A model generated the notes under the pieces. The model did not search any database. It saw only the letters and a program-made list of their open reading frames with translations, and was not told the origin of the DNA. Position numbers and translations under genes: made by a program. From assembly GCF_000282355.1 (NCBI RefSeq), contig NZ_AKJL01000192.1, positions 1 to 59,904 on the forward strand: a stretch of 59,904 nt of DNA, written 5' to 3'. Positions 19,124-27,642 of the stretch are shown here, in pieces. Position 1 is the first letter of the stretch. Each line of letters starts with the position of its first letter. The stretch comes from Pseudomonas sp. GM49 (GTDB lineage Bacteria > Pseudomonadota > Gammaproteobacteria > Pseudomonadales > Pseudomonadaceae).

Positions 19124-20170
19124 CTATCGCTCGATACTCCGATTCCACCGTGCATTCCACGCAGGGCGCTGTTCGTTGACCTGATCCCAATCCACCGCGA
19201 TTGCGGTCTCCAGGTATTGTTTCATCGCTTCGACCTGCCCACGGGTTCGCTCGGAGGTCGGGGTATTGGGGTTGGAAGGAATCTGGTCGCCGTCCTCAAG
19301 CGCGGCGGCCTGGGCTTCGGGGGTGAGCAGGAACGCGGCGAGTTTTTGCGCCAGTTGCGGTTGCGTGTTGTTGGCGATGGCGCATTCAGCGACGTTGAGC
19401 ACCACGGCGCCTTCCTTCGGTTGTGCGTATTCCACCGGCATGCCCTTGAGCTTCAGGGCGGTAACCTGGGTCGGTGTCAGCGGAAACAGCGCCGCCTCGT
19501 CGGTCTGGAGCATTTCGGAAATCTTCGCCGAACTCGGGATGTATTCCAGTACGTTGCGCCCAACTGTGTTCGGCCAAGCCTTGAACCCCGGATCGACGTT
19601 GGTTTCGCTGCCGCCCTGAATCCGGTTGAACATCAGGAAACCGTGCAGGCCGAAGGTGGAGGAGGCCATCGACTGGAACACCAGTTTGTCCTTGAAGCGC
19701 GGGTCGGCCATGTCCATCCACGAGGTCGGCGCGCTCCAGCCTTTCTCCTTGAACAGGCGTGTGTTGTAGGCCAGCCCGGTGACACCGAGGCTGACGGCCA
19801 CCGCCTGATCCTTGATCCGCCCCTTGTCGGGAATCTGCGCCAGGGCCGGGTTGTCTTCGAGTTTGTCGCACAGGCCCATGGCGATGGCGCGGTACATGAT
19901 GCCGTCGTCGAGGAACATCACATGCATCTGCGGGTTGTCCTTGCTGGCCTGGACCTTGGCCAGGATATCGGCGGAGGTGCCGGGCACGATCACCACTTTG
20001 ACGTTGTTGGCCTTCTCGAAAGCCGGCAGTACCTTGTCGGCGTAAAGCCGCTCCATGGTCCCGCCGTTCATGCCCAGGTAAAGCGTCGGTTCGGCGTGGG
20101 CCGGGGTGATGGTGAGCAGGGCGCTCATGCAGGACAAACCGAGCAGTGCGTTGCGTTTGAGGTTTTTCAT
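19124..20170 (-). CDS. ABC transporter substrate-binding protein, polyamine/opine type
   Basis: This 348-residue periplasmic binding protein has a signal peptide (cleavage after TPAHA, about residue 26) and the PotD/Fbp-like fold seen in GTMERLYADKVLPAFEKANNV and GLAYNTRLFKEKG. It is the last gene of a seven-gene minus-strand operon. The other genes encode the ATPase, two permeases and a three-part flavin/iron-sulfur dehydrogenase. The binding protein thus probably delivers the amine or opine-like compound that the dehydrogenase oxidises. The spacing to the preceding oxidoreductase gene is 18 bases. The ligand cannot be read from the sequence. Confidence 0.9.
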   Translation of the reverse strand: MKNLKRNALLGLSCMSALLTITPAHAEPTLYLGMNGGTMERLYADKVLPAFEKANNVKVVIVPGTSADILAKVQASKDNPQMHVMFLDDGIMYRAIAMGLCDKLEDNPALAQIPDKGRIKDQAVAVSLGVTGLAYNTRLFKEKGWSAPTSWMDMADPRFKDKLVFQSMASSTFGLHGFLMFNRIQGGSETNVDPGFKAWPNTVGRNVLEYIPSSAKISEMLQTDEAALFPLTPTQVTALKLKGMPVEYAQPKEGAVVLNVAECAIANNTQPQLAQKLAAFLLTPEAQAAALEDGDQIPSNPNTPTSERTRGQVEAMKQYLETAIAVDWDQVNEQRPAWNARWNRSIER

Positions 20171-20188
20171 TGGCGCGACCTTCCTCTA

Positions 20189-21304
20189 TCAAGCTACGGA
20201 GATGGAGTGAAACCGGGTGATGGAAAACGCATCCAGCGACGTCTTTGACGCGCCGCTACAGATGATCTCGGTGAGCGCCTGGCCCACCGCCGGGCCGATC
20301 TGGAAACCGGCGCCGGCAAAGCCGAATGCATGCAACAGACCGGGCTGGGTACGGCTGTGGCCGATCACCGGCTGGCGATCAGGCAGGTAACCCTCGGTGC
20401 CGCTCCAGGTACGAATCGCCTGGGCACCTTCAAGAAACGGATAGAGCTCAACGGCCTGGCGCAGGATTTCCAGCACGGCGCCTTGACCGGGGCGGGCGCG
20501 GGCGTCGTCCAGGGCAAAACCCTGGCCGCCACCCAACACGCAATTGCCGCGGGCGACCTGTCGCGCGTAGATGCCGCCACCCTCGACGCCGGTGCTGGCA
20601 TCCATCACCAACGGCAGGGGTTCGGTGACCAGCATTGCCGGGTGCCCGGAATGCATCGGCACCGGTTCGCCGAATTGCGCGGCGATGCTGCCCGCCCAAG
20701 CCCCGGCGCAGTTCAGCAGCCAGGGTGCGTGCAACTGCAGGCCGTTTTGCGTGCGTACGCAAAAGCGCTGGCCGTCGTGTTCCACGGCGGTGACCGTGCA
20801 TTGCTCATGTACCTGCACACCGTGGCGCCGCGCCGCCCGGGCGAACGCAGGGGACACCAGACGCGGATTGGCGTGACCGTCATCCGGGCAATACGAGGCG
20901 CCTACCGCGACGTCTCCCACCCATGGAAAACGGCTGCGCAGCTCGGTGCGGTCAAGCACCTGCAAGTCGAGGCCGAAGCCCTGGCTGCTGGCAGCGTAGT
21001 CTTGCAGGGCACGCAAATCGTCTGTACTGCGGGCGAGTTTCAGGTGGCCGCTGCGTTGATATTCGCCGTCGATGCCAATCAATTGCGGCAGCTGCGCCCA
21101 GATGGCGTGGGCACGTTGCGACAGCGGCAATTGCGACAACGGTCGGCCCTGGCGGCGGACGCCACCGTAGTTGACGCCGCTGGAATGCGAACCGCAGAAG
21201 TCCCGCTCCAGCAGCACCACGCGACGCCCGGCCTTGCCGAGAAACAGCGCCGCCGAAGCACCGACAATGCCGCCGCCGATGATCACTGCGTCGACTTCGA
21301 TCAT
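20189..21304 (-). CDS. FAD-dependent oxidoreductase, catalytic subunit of a three-component dehydrogenase (HcnC/OoxB-like)
   Basis: This 371-residue flavoprotein of the DAO family has the FAD motif AVIIGGGIVGASAALFLG (residues 6-23). It contains GVNYGGVRRQGRP near the flavin and a C-terminal GLLHAFGFAGAGFQIGPAVGQ. It resembles HcnC, opine oxidase beta subunits and the catalytic subunit of three-component D-hydroxyproline or L-proline dehydrogenases. ATG 21304 overlaps the stop of the preceding gene by four bases, a sign of coupled translation; the longer frame from 21460 lies wholly inside that gene. It should oxidise a C-N bond and pass electrons through the neighbouring iron-sulfur subunits. 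The substrate is unknown. Confidence 0.9.
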   Translation of the reverse strand: MIEVDAVIIGGGIVGASAALFLGKAGRRVVLLERDFCGSHSSGVNYGGVRRQGRPLSQLPLSQRAHAIWAQLPQLIGIDGEYQRSGHLKLARSTDDLRALQDYAASSQGFGLDLQVLDRTELRSRFPWVGDVAVGASYCPDDGHANPRLVSPAFARAARRHGVQVHEQCTVTAVEHDGQRFCVRTQNGLQLHAPWLLNCAGAWAGSIAAQFGEPVPMHSGHPAMLVTEPLPLVMDASTGVEGGGIYARQVARGNCVLGGGQGFALDDARARPGQGAVLEILRQAVELYPFLEGAQAIRTWSGTEGYLPDRQPVIGHSRTQPGLLHAFGFAGAGFQIGPAVGQALTEIICSGASKTSLDAFSITRFHSISVA

Positions 21305-22656
21305 GCGTCGATCTCCAGGCCAAAGGGCAGCGGCTTGATGGGGGCCTGGGCGCGCAGCCGGCCAATGTCGGACACAGCGCGCTGGCTTTCGCAGGCGATG
21401 ATCTCCGCTGCCGCCGCGCCGCACATCCGCCCCTGACAGCGGCCCATGCCGACCCGGCAATGGGCCTTGACCCGATTTATTTCCCAGTGACCCTCACGCA
21501 CCACTTCACGAATATCGCCGGCGCGGACTTCTTCGCAGCGGCAGACCATCACGTCATCGGCGATGCCGGCGGCCCAGTTCTCGGGAAAGGCGAAGGCGCG
21601 TTCCAGGCCCTGACGAAAATCACCGATGCGTTCCAGCACCTGTTCAAGCTGTGCGGTGCGCTGCGTCGGGTTCAGGTAGCCGATGTCTTCGAGCAACGCC
21701 AATGCGGCGCGTTCGCCGGCCATTTCCGCGGCGTCGGCGCCCATGATCCCGGCGCCGTCACCGGCCAGGTACACCTCGGCGACGCTGCTGCGCCCGGCGC
21801 GATCGCGTTGTGGGAGCCAGGCGCGATTGAGCGGGTTCCAGGCAAATTCGCAGCCGAGCAGGTCGGCGAGCTGGGTTTCGCTGCGCAGGCCGTGGGCGAA
21901 GGCGACGGCATCGCAGTTCAGTCGATGTTCGCCCTTTGCGTCGGACCAGATCAGCGCCTGCACCCGTTGTTCGCCCTCGATGTGTTTCAAGGTTGCACCC
22001 TGATGCACCGGGATGCCGTGGGCGGTCAGCCAGCCACGGTAATAGATGCCTTTGGCCAGTGTGGCCGGTTGCGACAGCAGGCCGGGCAGGGCGCGAGCCT
22101 GGGCGCTGAAGGGGGAGCTGTCGAGTACCGCGACCACCTTGGCGCCAGCCTTGGCGTATTGATACGCGACCAGGTACAGCAGCGGGCCACTGCCGGCGAA
22201 CACCACGCGCTCGCCGATGGCGCAACCCTGAAACTTCAAGGCGATCTGCGCCGCGCCGAGGCTGTAGACCCCGGGTAGCGTCCAGCCCGGCACCGGCAAA
22301 ATCCGGTCGGTGGCGCCGGTGGCGACGATCACCCGGGAAAATTCCAGTCGTGCGGCACGTCCGTCCTGCAAGGTGTCGAGGGCGCCGTCCTCGGCATTCC
22401 ACACCAGGGTTTCAGGGCGGTAATCGAGCTGTTCGCGCAACTCGTCGATGGTCTGGTGCAACGCACCGGCCTTGCGCGCTTCGAAGCCATACAGCTTGAC
22501 TGGCGAACGCTTGAAGTTGGCCGGTTGACGCCGATAAATCTGTCCGCCACCGCGTGCAGCTTCGTCCAGCAGCACCGGGGGAACGCCGTGGGCGACCAGG
22601 GTTTGCGCCGCGCGAATTCCGGCAGGGCCGGCGCCGATGATGACTATGGACTTCAT
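21301..22656 (-). CDS. FAD/NAD-type oxidoreductase with BFD-like iron-sulfur domain (HcnB/OoxA-like)
   Basis: This 451-residue protein starts with the dinucleotide motif IVIIGAGPAGIRAAQ (GAGPAG at 8-13) and has a second such motif near the middle (VVFAGSGPLLYLVAYQYAKAG). Its C-terminal domain has the cysteine pattern of a bacterioferritin-associated-ferredoxin-like [2Fe-2S] site: CRCEE (372, 374) and RCQGRMC (407, 412). This architecture is shared by HcnB and opine oxidase alpha subunits, which relay electrons from the catalytic flavoprotein. ATG 22656 is used; a frame from 22740 extends into a REP element. A 151-base gap holding a REPIN separates it from the ferredoxin-like gene before it. 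Confidence 0.9.
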   Translation of the reverse strand: MKSIVIIGAGPAGIRAAQTLVAHGVPPVLLDEAARGGGQIYRRQPANFKRSPVKLYGFEARKAGALHQTIDELREQLDYRPETLVWNAEDGALDTLQDGRAARLEFSRVIVATGATDRILPVPGWTLPGVYSLGAAQIALKFQGCAIGERVVFAGSGPLLYLVAYQYAKAGAKVVAVLDSSPFSAQARALPGLLSQPATLAKGIYYRGWLTAHGIPVHQGATLKHIEGEQRVQALIWSDAKGEHRLNCDAVAFAHGLRSETQLADLLGCEFAWNPLNRAWLPQRDRAGRSSVAEVYLAGDGAGIMGADAAEMAGERAALALLEDIGYLNPTQRTAQLEQVLERIGDFRQGLERAFAFPENWAAGIADDVMVCRCEEVRAGDIREVVREGHWEINRVKAHCRVGMGRCQGRMCGAAAAEIIACESQRAVSDIGRLRAQAPIKPLPFGLEIDA

Positions 22657-22687
22657 GCGCACCTCATTTCTGAACAACGCCGAACCC

Positions 22688-22795
22688 CTGTGGGAGCGGC
22701 GGTGCGACGATTCGACTTGCCCGTGATGGCGGTGGCACATTCGACATTGATGTTGGCTGACAGCCCGATATCGCGGGCAAGCCCGCTCCCACAGG
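22688..22795. repeat. REPIN inside the ABC/dehydrogenase operon
   Basis: One arm is the variant GTGGGAGCGGCGGTGCGACG; the other is GCGGGCAAGCCCGCTCCCAC. It sits between the ferredoxin-like gene and the HcnB-like gene of one operon. Confidence 0.85.
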
Positions 22796-22807
22796 GATTT
22801 GCAGTGT

Positions 22808-23098
22808 TCACAGGCACCGCCCCGGTTCGCGGTTGATGTGTTGCCCGGCTTCTAGCAACGTCGAGCACGCACGTACCCGGCGGCCATCGCCCAGGCGCAC
22901 CCAGCAGTCCTGGCAGGCGCCCATCAGGCAGAAACCGGCGCGGGGTTCGGCGCTGAAATCGCTGCCGCGCAGGTGATCGCTGCAGGTCAGCACCGCAGTC
23001 AGCACGGTGTCGCCGAGCAAGCCGCTGGCCGGTTGGCCGTCGAGCGTAAAGTCCAGGACCGGGCGGTCGCCTTCGGCCAGTCGTTTCAGCAGAGCCAT
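22808..23098 (-). CDS. [2Fe-2S] ferredoxin-like small subunit (HcnA-like)
   Basis: This 96-residue protein has cysteines in FCLMGACQDC (57, 62, 65) and RAC (78), the C-x4-C-x2-C-x12-C pattern of a plant-type [2Fe-2S] ferredoxin domain. HcnA and the small subunits of opine and hydroxyproline dehydrogenases have the same size and layout. It completes a small/FAD-NAD/FAD set. It follows the second permease gene by seven bases, which ties the dehydrogenase to the transporter in one transcript. The ATG at 23098 is the natural start; no longer family-like extension is present. Confidence 0.9.
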   Translation of the reverse strand: MALLKRLAEGDRPVLDFTLDGQPASGLLGDTVLTAVLTCSDHLRGSDFSAEPRAGFCLMGACQDCWVRLGDGRRVRACSTLLEAGQHINREPGRCL

Positions 23099-23105
23099 GG
23101 CGTCC

Positions 23106-23900
23106 TCATTGTTTGCCTACCAGAACCCGATCCAGGCCATAGACCCGGTCGAGCAGAATCATGGTCAGCGCGGTCAGCGCGATGACCAGCGCCGACACCG
23201 CCGCCATCATCGGATCGATGGATTCGGTGGCGTAGACGTACATGCGTACCGGCAGGGTTTGCGTGGCCGGCGAGGTGACGAAGATCGACAGGGTGACTTC
23301 GTCGAAACTGTTGATGAATGCCAGCAGCCAGCCACCGGCGACCCCCGGCAGGATCATCGGCAAAGTGATCTGCCGGAACAGCGTGAAACGCCCGGCACCC
23401 AAGGATTGCGCGGCGTGTTCGGCACTGCGATCCAGGCCGATGGCCGAGGCCAGCACCAGGCGCAGCACATACGGCGTGATCACCAACACGTGAGCGAAGA
23501 TCAGCCAAGCGAAGCTGCCGTTGACCCCTATCAGCGCAAACAAGCGCAACAGCGCCACACCCAGTACCAGGTGCGGAATGATGATTGGCGACAGAAACAG
23601 CCCATTGAAAAAGTCCCGGCCAGGGAATTCGAAGCGGGTGATCGCCAGCGCCGCCGGCACGGCAATCAGTGTCGCCAGACTGGCCGCGCTGAACGCCAGA
23701 ATCAGGCTGTTGTAGAAGGCATCGACAAAGTCGGCGCGCTCGAACACGGCCCGGAACCAGCGCAGGGAAAACTCGGTGGTCGGCAGGCTCAGGGTGTTCT
23801 CCGGAGTGAAGGCCACCAGGCACACCACCATCAGCGGTGCGAGCATGAACAGCACCACCAGGGTGTGAAACAGCAGGGCGAAAGAACCGTTCCTGGACAT
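23106..23900 (-). CDS. ABC transporter permease (PotC-like)
   Basis: This 264-residue inner-membrane permease has six predicted helices and the EAA-type cytoplasmic loop (AEHAAQSLGAGRFTLFRQITLPMILPG, about 150-176) that docks to the ATPase. It belongs to the spermidine/putrescine and iron-type binding-protein-dependent permeases (PotC position). It begins six bases after the upstream permease gene ends and precedes the ferredoxin-like gene by seven, within the seven-gene operon. Confidence 0.93.
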   Translation of the reverse strand: MSRNGSFALLFHTLVVLFMLAPLMVVCLVAFTPENTLSLPTTEFSLRWFRAVFERADFVDAFYNSLILAFSAASLATLIAVPAALAITRFEFPGRDFFNGLFLSPIIIPHLVLGVALLRLFALIGVNGSFAWLIFAHVLVITPYVLRLVLASAIGLDRSAEHAAQSLGAGRFTLFRQITLPMILPGVAGGWLLAFINSFDEVTLSIFVTSPATQTLPVRMYVYATESIDPMMAAVSALVIALTALTMILLDRVYGLDRVLVGKQ

Positions 23901-23906
23901 GACGAA

Positions 23907-24776
23907 TTATCCCAATGACTTCTTGTAGCGGCCTTCGATCATGCGGTTCCACGACAGCATGATCAGCAGGTTGATGAGCAGCAGAGCCACGGCGATGGCC
24001 GCGCCCATGGGCCAATTGAGTTCCGACAGGTACTGGTCGTAGATCAGCGTGGCGACCATCTTCAGGCGACGTCCGCCGAGCAGGCCGGGAATGGCGAAGG
24101 AGCTGGCGGCGAGGCCGAATACGATCAGGGTGCCAGACAGGATGCCGGGCATGATCTGCGGCAATACCACCTGGCGAATCACCGTGAAGTGACCGGCGCC
24201 CAGCGACAGCGCGGCTTGTTCGGCGGCCGGGTCGAGTTTCTGCAGCGAGGTCCACACCGGAATGATCATGAACGGCAGCATCACGTGAACCAACGCAATC
24301 ACCACCGCGAACGGCGTGTAGAGCAGCTTCATCGGCGAGCCGCCGAAGGCTTGCAGGGTCTGGTTGACCAGGCCATCGGCGCCGAGCAGCAGGCTCCAGC
24401 CGAAAGCGCGTACTACGACCGAGATCAGCAGCGGAGTGAGGATCAGGATCAAAAAAATCGAACGCCACGGCGCACCCATGCGGCTGAGGATGTACGCCTC
24501 GGGAACCCCGATCAGCACGCAGAGCAATGTGGTGAGGGCGCTGATCCACAGGGTGCGCAGAAAGATCTCGTAGAAGTACGGATCGCCCAGCAGGCTGCCG
24601 TAGTGTTCGACGGTGTAGGCGTCGCCCTTGATCCCCGAGCCGTAGTCGAAGACGTTGAACGACAGCAGCAGCGTCAGCATCAGCGGGATCACCAGCAGGC
24701 TGACATACAACGCCAGGGCAGGTGCCGACAGCAGGTAACCCTGACGCCCCAGGCGAATGGCAGCGAGTGCACTCAT
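23907..24776 (-). CDS. ABC transporter permease (PotB-like)
   Basis: This 289-residue inner-membrane permease of the PotB type has a first helix at about residues 13-38 and the EAA loop AEQAALSLGAGHFTVIRQVVLPQIMPG near 185-211. Its start at 24776 overlaps the end of the ATPase gene by four bases. Together with the next gene it forms the membrane channel of the importer encoded in this operon. Confidence 0.93.
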   Translation of the reverse strand: MSALAAIRLGRQGYLLSAPALALYVSLLVIPLMLTLLLSFNVFDYGSGIKGDAYTVEHYGSLLGDPYFYEIFLRTLWISALTTLLCVLIGVPEAYILSRMGAPWRSIFLILILTPLLISVVVRAFGWSLLLGADGLVNQTLQAFGGSPMKLLYTPFAVVIALVHVMLPFMIIPVWTSLQKLDPAAEQAALSLGAGHFTVIRQVVLPQIMPGILSGTLIVFGLAASSFAIPGLLGGRRLKMVATLIYDQYLSELNWPMGAAIAVALLLINLLIMLSWNRMIEGRYKKSLG

Positions 24777-25798
24777 GCCGTCACCTCGTCGACGCTCAGT
24801 ACCCGCAACAGCGCCGCGTCCCAGTCAAGGCCGACCGCCGTGCCTTCGCTCAATGGTGCCGAGCCGTCGTTGCGGCGCACCACGCAGAGTTCGCCCAGGG
24901 TCGTCGACACGCCGTACAGCCATTGGCTGCCGAGGAAGAAACGGCTGCTGACCTTGCCTTGCAGGCGACCAACGCCAGCCTCGCGCAGATCGATTTTCTC
25001 CGGACGCAGGCTCAGGGTCAGGTCGCCATCGCCACGTCCGCACACCTGAACCACACCGGCCGTGTCGCGTTCACCGGGCAGCAGGTTGGCTTTGCCGACG
25101 AACCCGGAAATGAACTCGGTACGCGGGTGTTCGTAGAGGGTGTAGGGCGCGTCGATCTGGGTGATGCGTCCGGCCTGCATCACCACCACTCGGTCGCTGA
25201 TCGACAGGGCTTCGGACTGGTCGTGGGTGACCATCAGCGTGGTGATGCCGACCTCACGCTGGATGCGGCGGATCTCGAACTGCATCTCTTCGCGCAGATT
25301 GGCGTCGAGGTTGGACAGCGGTTCATCGAGCAGCAGCACCGGTGGCTGGATCACCAAAGCCCGAGCCAGAGCTACACGCTGACGCTGGCCGCCGGACAGC
25401 TCCCGTGGGTAGCGCTCTGCGTGCTGGTGCAGGCGTACCAGTTTCAGTACCCGCTCAACCCGCTGCTGGATCTCGGCATTCGGCACCTTGCGCATGCGCA
25501 GGCCGAAGGCGACGTTGTCCTTGACGGTCATGTGCGGGAACAGCGCGTAACTCTGGAACACCACGCCCAGGCCACGGCTGGCGGGCTTGGCATGGGTGAT
25601 GTCACGACCGTCCAGGACGATACGCCCGCTGGTGACTTCAACGAACCCGGCGATCATTTGCAGGGTGGTGGTTTTACCGCATCCGGAAGGGCCGAGCAGG
25701 GAAACGAATTCACCTTTCTCCACCGAGAGGTCGGTGGCGACCACGGCGTCGATTTCACCGTAGCGTTTGCCGAGTTTTTCAAGTTGCACAAAAGCCAT
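24773..25798 (-). CDS. ABC transporter ATP-binding protein (PotA-like)
   Basis: This 341-residue ATPase has Walker A GPSGCGKTT (36-44), signature LSGGQRQ (134-140), Walker B VLLLDEP (154-160) and the switch histidine in VTHDQSEA. The roughly 110 residues after the ATPase core form a TOBE-type regulatory domain, as in PotA and other polyamine or iron importers. It is the first gene of the operon. The 246-base region upstream, shared with the divergent IclR gene, should carry the operon promoter. Confidence 0.94.
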   Translation of the reverse strand: MAFVQLEKLGKRYGEIDAVVATDLSVEKGEFVSLLGPSGCGKTTTLQMIAGFVEVTSGRIVLDGRDITHAKPASRGLGVVFQSYALFPHMTVKDNVAFGLRMRKVPNAEIQQRVERVLKLVRLHQHAERYPRELSGGQRQRVALARALVIQPPVLLLDEPLSNLDANLREEMQFEIRRIQREVGITTLMVTHDQSEALSISDRVVVMQAGRITQIDAPYTLYEHPRTEFISGFVGKANLLPGERDTAGVVQVCGRGDGDLTLSLRPEKIDLREAGVGRLQGKVSSRFFLGSQWLYGVSTTLGELCVVRRNDGSAPLSEGTAVGLDWDAALLRVLSVDEVTA

Positions 25799-25982
25799 GA
25801 GTGCGCCTCCACCTGAGATTGTTATGCGTCGCCCGAAGGCGCGCTTTTTTGTATGGGCAGATACGAAAAAATGTTTCCGGGGTGCGTTGGCGCTCGACTT
25901 GAGTCGGCTGCCGCTGTTGTTCGAATCGCCCCTGTCTGGACGCAGATTAGGACGAAGACTAGGATGGGCTCAATGGCCTATT

Positions 25983-26020
25983 TCACTGAAGCGATGACTA
26001 TTTTCAGTTTCATTCGGTGA
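25983..26020. promoter_or_regulatory. Imperfect inverted repeat before the IclR gene
   Basis: TCACTGAA (25983-25990) and TTCGGTGA (26013-26020) form an inverted repeat with one mismatch, in the AT-rich gap between the divergent IclR and ABC operon starts. An IclR-type dimer could bind here; this is a guess from position. Confidence 0.3.
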
Positions 26021-26044
26021 GTAAATTAATCGTCGAGAAAATCC

Positions 26045-26881
26045 ATGTCTGATTCCACTGAACGGAATGAAAATAAAAATGACGTCGGTGTCGGCGCCGT
26101 CTCACGACTGTTTGCGGTGCTGCGTGCGTTGGGCGATACCGTCGAGGGCGGGGAGCGCGTGACGCAACTGGCGCAACACATCGGTTTGTCGCAACCGACC
26201 ACCCACCGCCTGCTGCGCAACCTGATGGACGAGGGCATGGTCGAGCAGGATGCGCGCAGCAAGCGCTACCGCCTGAGCCTGGACTTTTTCGCCCTGGCCG
26301 CCCGCGCGGGCAACAGCGGCAACCTGCGCGAACTGGTGCGCCCGGCGCTGCTGCGGCTATCGGCGTCTCTGGGCGATTCCTTGTTTTTGCTGGCGCGCAG
26401 CGGCTTCGATGCGATCTGCCTGGACCGCAGCGAAGGGCCGTTTCCGATTCGTACCTTCACCGGCGATATCGGCGGACGCGTGGCTCTGGGCGTGGGGCAG
26501 GGCAGCCTGGCGATCCTGGCGTTTCTGCCGCCGGAAGAGCGCGACACAGTGATCCACTACAACTTGCCGCGGCTGAAGGACTTCCATCTGTATGACGAGG
26601 TGTTCCTGCGCTCGGAAGTCGAGAACGTGCGCAAGCTCGGTTACGCCGGGCGCAACACCGGTGTGCTGCAGGGTATGGCCGGGGTGGCGGTGCCGATTCT
26701 CGATCGTGAGGGGCGGGCGGTGGCGGCGTTGAGCGTGGCGACCGTGAGTGACCGCCTGGGGCCGGATCGCTTGCCGACGGTGGTGGAAATGCTCAAGCGT
26801 GAAGCGGCGCTGATCGGGCCGCGGATCAATCCGTTCGACCCGCTGCTGCGGCGGCCTTCTCAAGTTTTTGGACAAAGCTGA
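26045..26881 (+). CDS. IclR-family transcriptional regulator
   Basis: This 278-residue IclR protein has a winged-helix N-terminal domain (VSRLFAVLRALGDTVEGGERVTQLAQHIGLSQPTTHRLLRNL, about 20-62). An effector-binding domain follows, with YAGRNTGVLQGMAGVAVPILDREGRAVAALSVA near 200-232. It is divergent from the seven-gene ABC/dehydrogenase operon and is the obvious candidate to control it; IclR effectors are usually small carboxylates or the pathway substrate. The ATG lies shortly after the AT-rich divergent promoter region. It ends eight bases from the convergent anti-sigma gene. Confidence 0.92.
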   Translation: MSDSTERNENKNDVGVGAVSRLFAVLRALGDTVEGGERVTQLAQHIGLSQPTTHRLLRNLMDEGMVEQDARSKRYRLSLDFFALAARAGNSGNLRELVRPALLRLSASLGDSLFLLARSGFDAICLDRSEGPFPIRTFTGDIGGRVALGVGQGSLAILAFLPPEERDTVIHYNLPRLKDFHLYDEVFLRSEVENVRKLGYAGRNTGVLQGMAGVAVPILDREGRAVAALSVATVSDRLGPDRLPTVVEMLKREAALIGPRINPFDPLLRRPSQVFGQS

Positions 26882-26889
26882 AAAGATCG

Positions 26890-27642
26890 CTAAAACTGCA
26901 CGGTCTGCCTCAGCATCTGCGCCGCCGGCGTATCCGCGGGGCTGACCATCGCATAGTTGTAACCGCCCCCCGACCAATACTCGGCCTGCAAGTCGCCATC
27001 ACTGCGACTGCCTCTTGGCAGCATGAAGTTTTTCGGTCCCGGTGGGCGCACGTAGAAGCTGATTTTCTGCCCGCCCTGATTCTCGTAGACCACCATTGCC
27101 GCCGGCCCTTGTTCAGTGCTGAGCAAGCGCCCGCTGGCCGGTTTGAAGCCTGCCCCCGACAGGTCAGGCAAGCGATTGGCCTGGGTGAAATAACGGTCGA
27201 GCCAGCCCTGCATGTCGCCGTCGTCGCTGGCCTTGTAGTCGGCTGGCAGGATCCCTTGCTGGGCAATCAGACGATAGGCCTGCAGCGCATCGGTCATCGG
27301 CAGCTGTGCACCTGTGAAAGTCATCTCACGGGCCTGCCAGCCACTGAAGCCGCCGATGCTGACCGCGATCAGCAACACGGCCGCGCTGGCCAGATGTCGC
27401 CGCGATTGGCGTTTCAGGCGTTGGCGAATCATGGCCGGATCGAGTTCCGGATTGGCCGGTTGTTGCAACACGCCACTCAGGGCCGCGCGCAGTTGCTGGG
27501 CATCTTGCTGCCAGGCCCGCACTTGGTCGGCAACCTCCGGATTACTTGTGAGAAAAGTCTCCACCAGACGTCGGTCGTCCTCGCTGAGTTGGTGGTCGAC
27601 GTAGGCGTGCAAGTCACGCTCGCTTGGGGGCATGCTGATCAT
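26890..27642 (-). CDS. Membrane anti-sigma factor of the ECF pair
   Basis: This 250-residue protein has an N-terminal anti-sigma domain (SERDLHAYVDHQLSEDDRRLVETFL, residues 7-31), one transmembrane helix near 84-103 and a C-terminal periplasmic part of about 145 residues. The zinc motif HxxxCxxC of ZAS-type anti-sigma factors is absent, so release probably depends on the periplasmic domain or on proteolysis. ATG 27642 overlaps the sigma gene stop by four bases and is preceded by GGAGACTCAA; another ATG lies three codons in. The signal sensed is unknown; the linked peroxidase suggests oxidative stress. Confidence 0.88.
   Translation of the reverse strand: MISMPPSERDLHAYVDHQLSEDDRRLVETFLTSNPEVADQVRAWQQDAQQLRAALSGVLQQPANPELDPAMIRQRLKRQSRRHLASAAVLLIAVSIGGFSGWQAREMTFTGAQLPMTDALQAYRLIAQQGILPADYKASDDGDMQGWLDRYFTQANRLPDLSGAGFKPASGRLLSTEQGPAAMVVYENQGGQKISFYVRPPGPKNFMLPRGSRSDGDLQAEYWSGGGYNYAMVSPADTPAAQMLRQTVQF

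Noticed and set aside
23086..24549. Open frame of 487 codons on the minus strand across both ABC permease genes
   Set aside because: It is the wrong frame of the two permease genes, which have full family motifs and proper start/stop overlaps.
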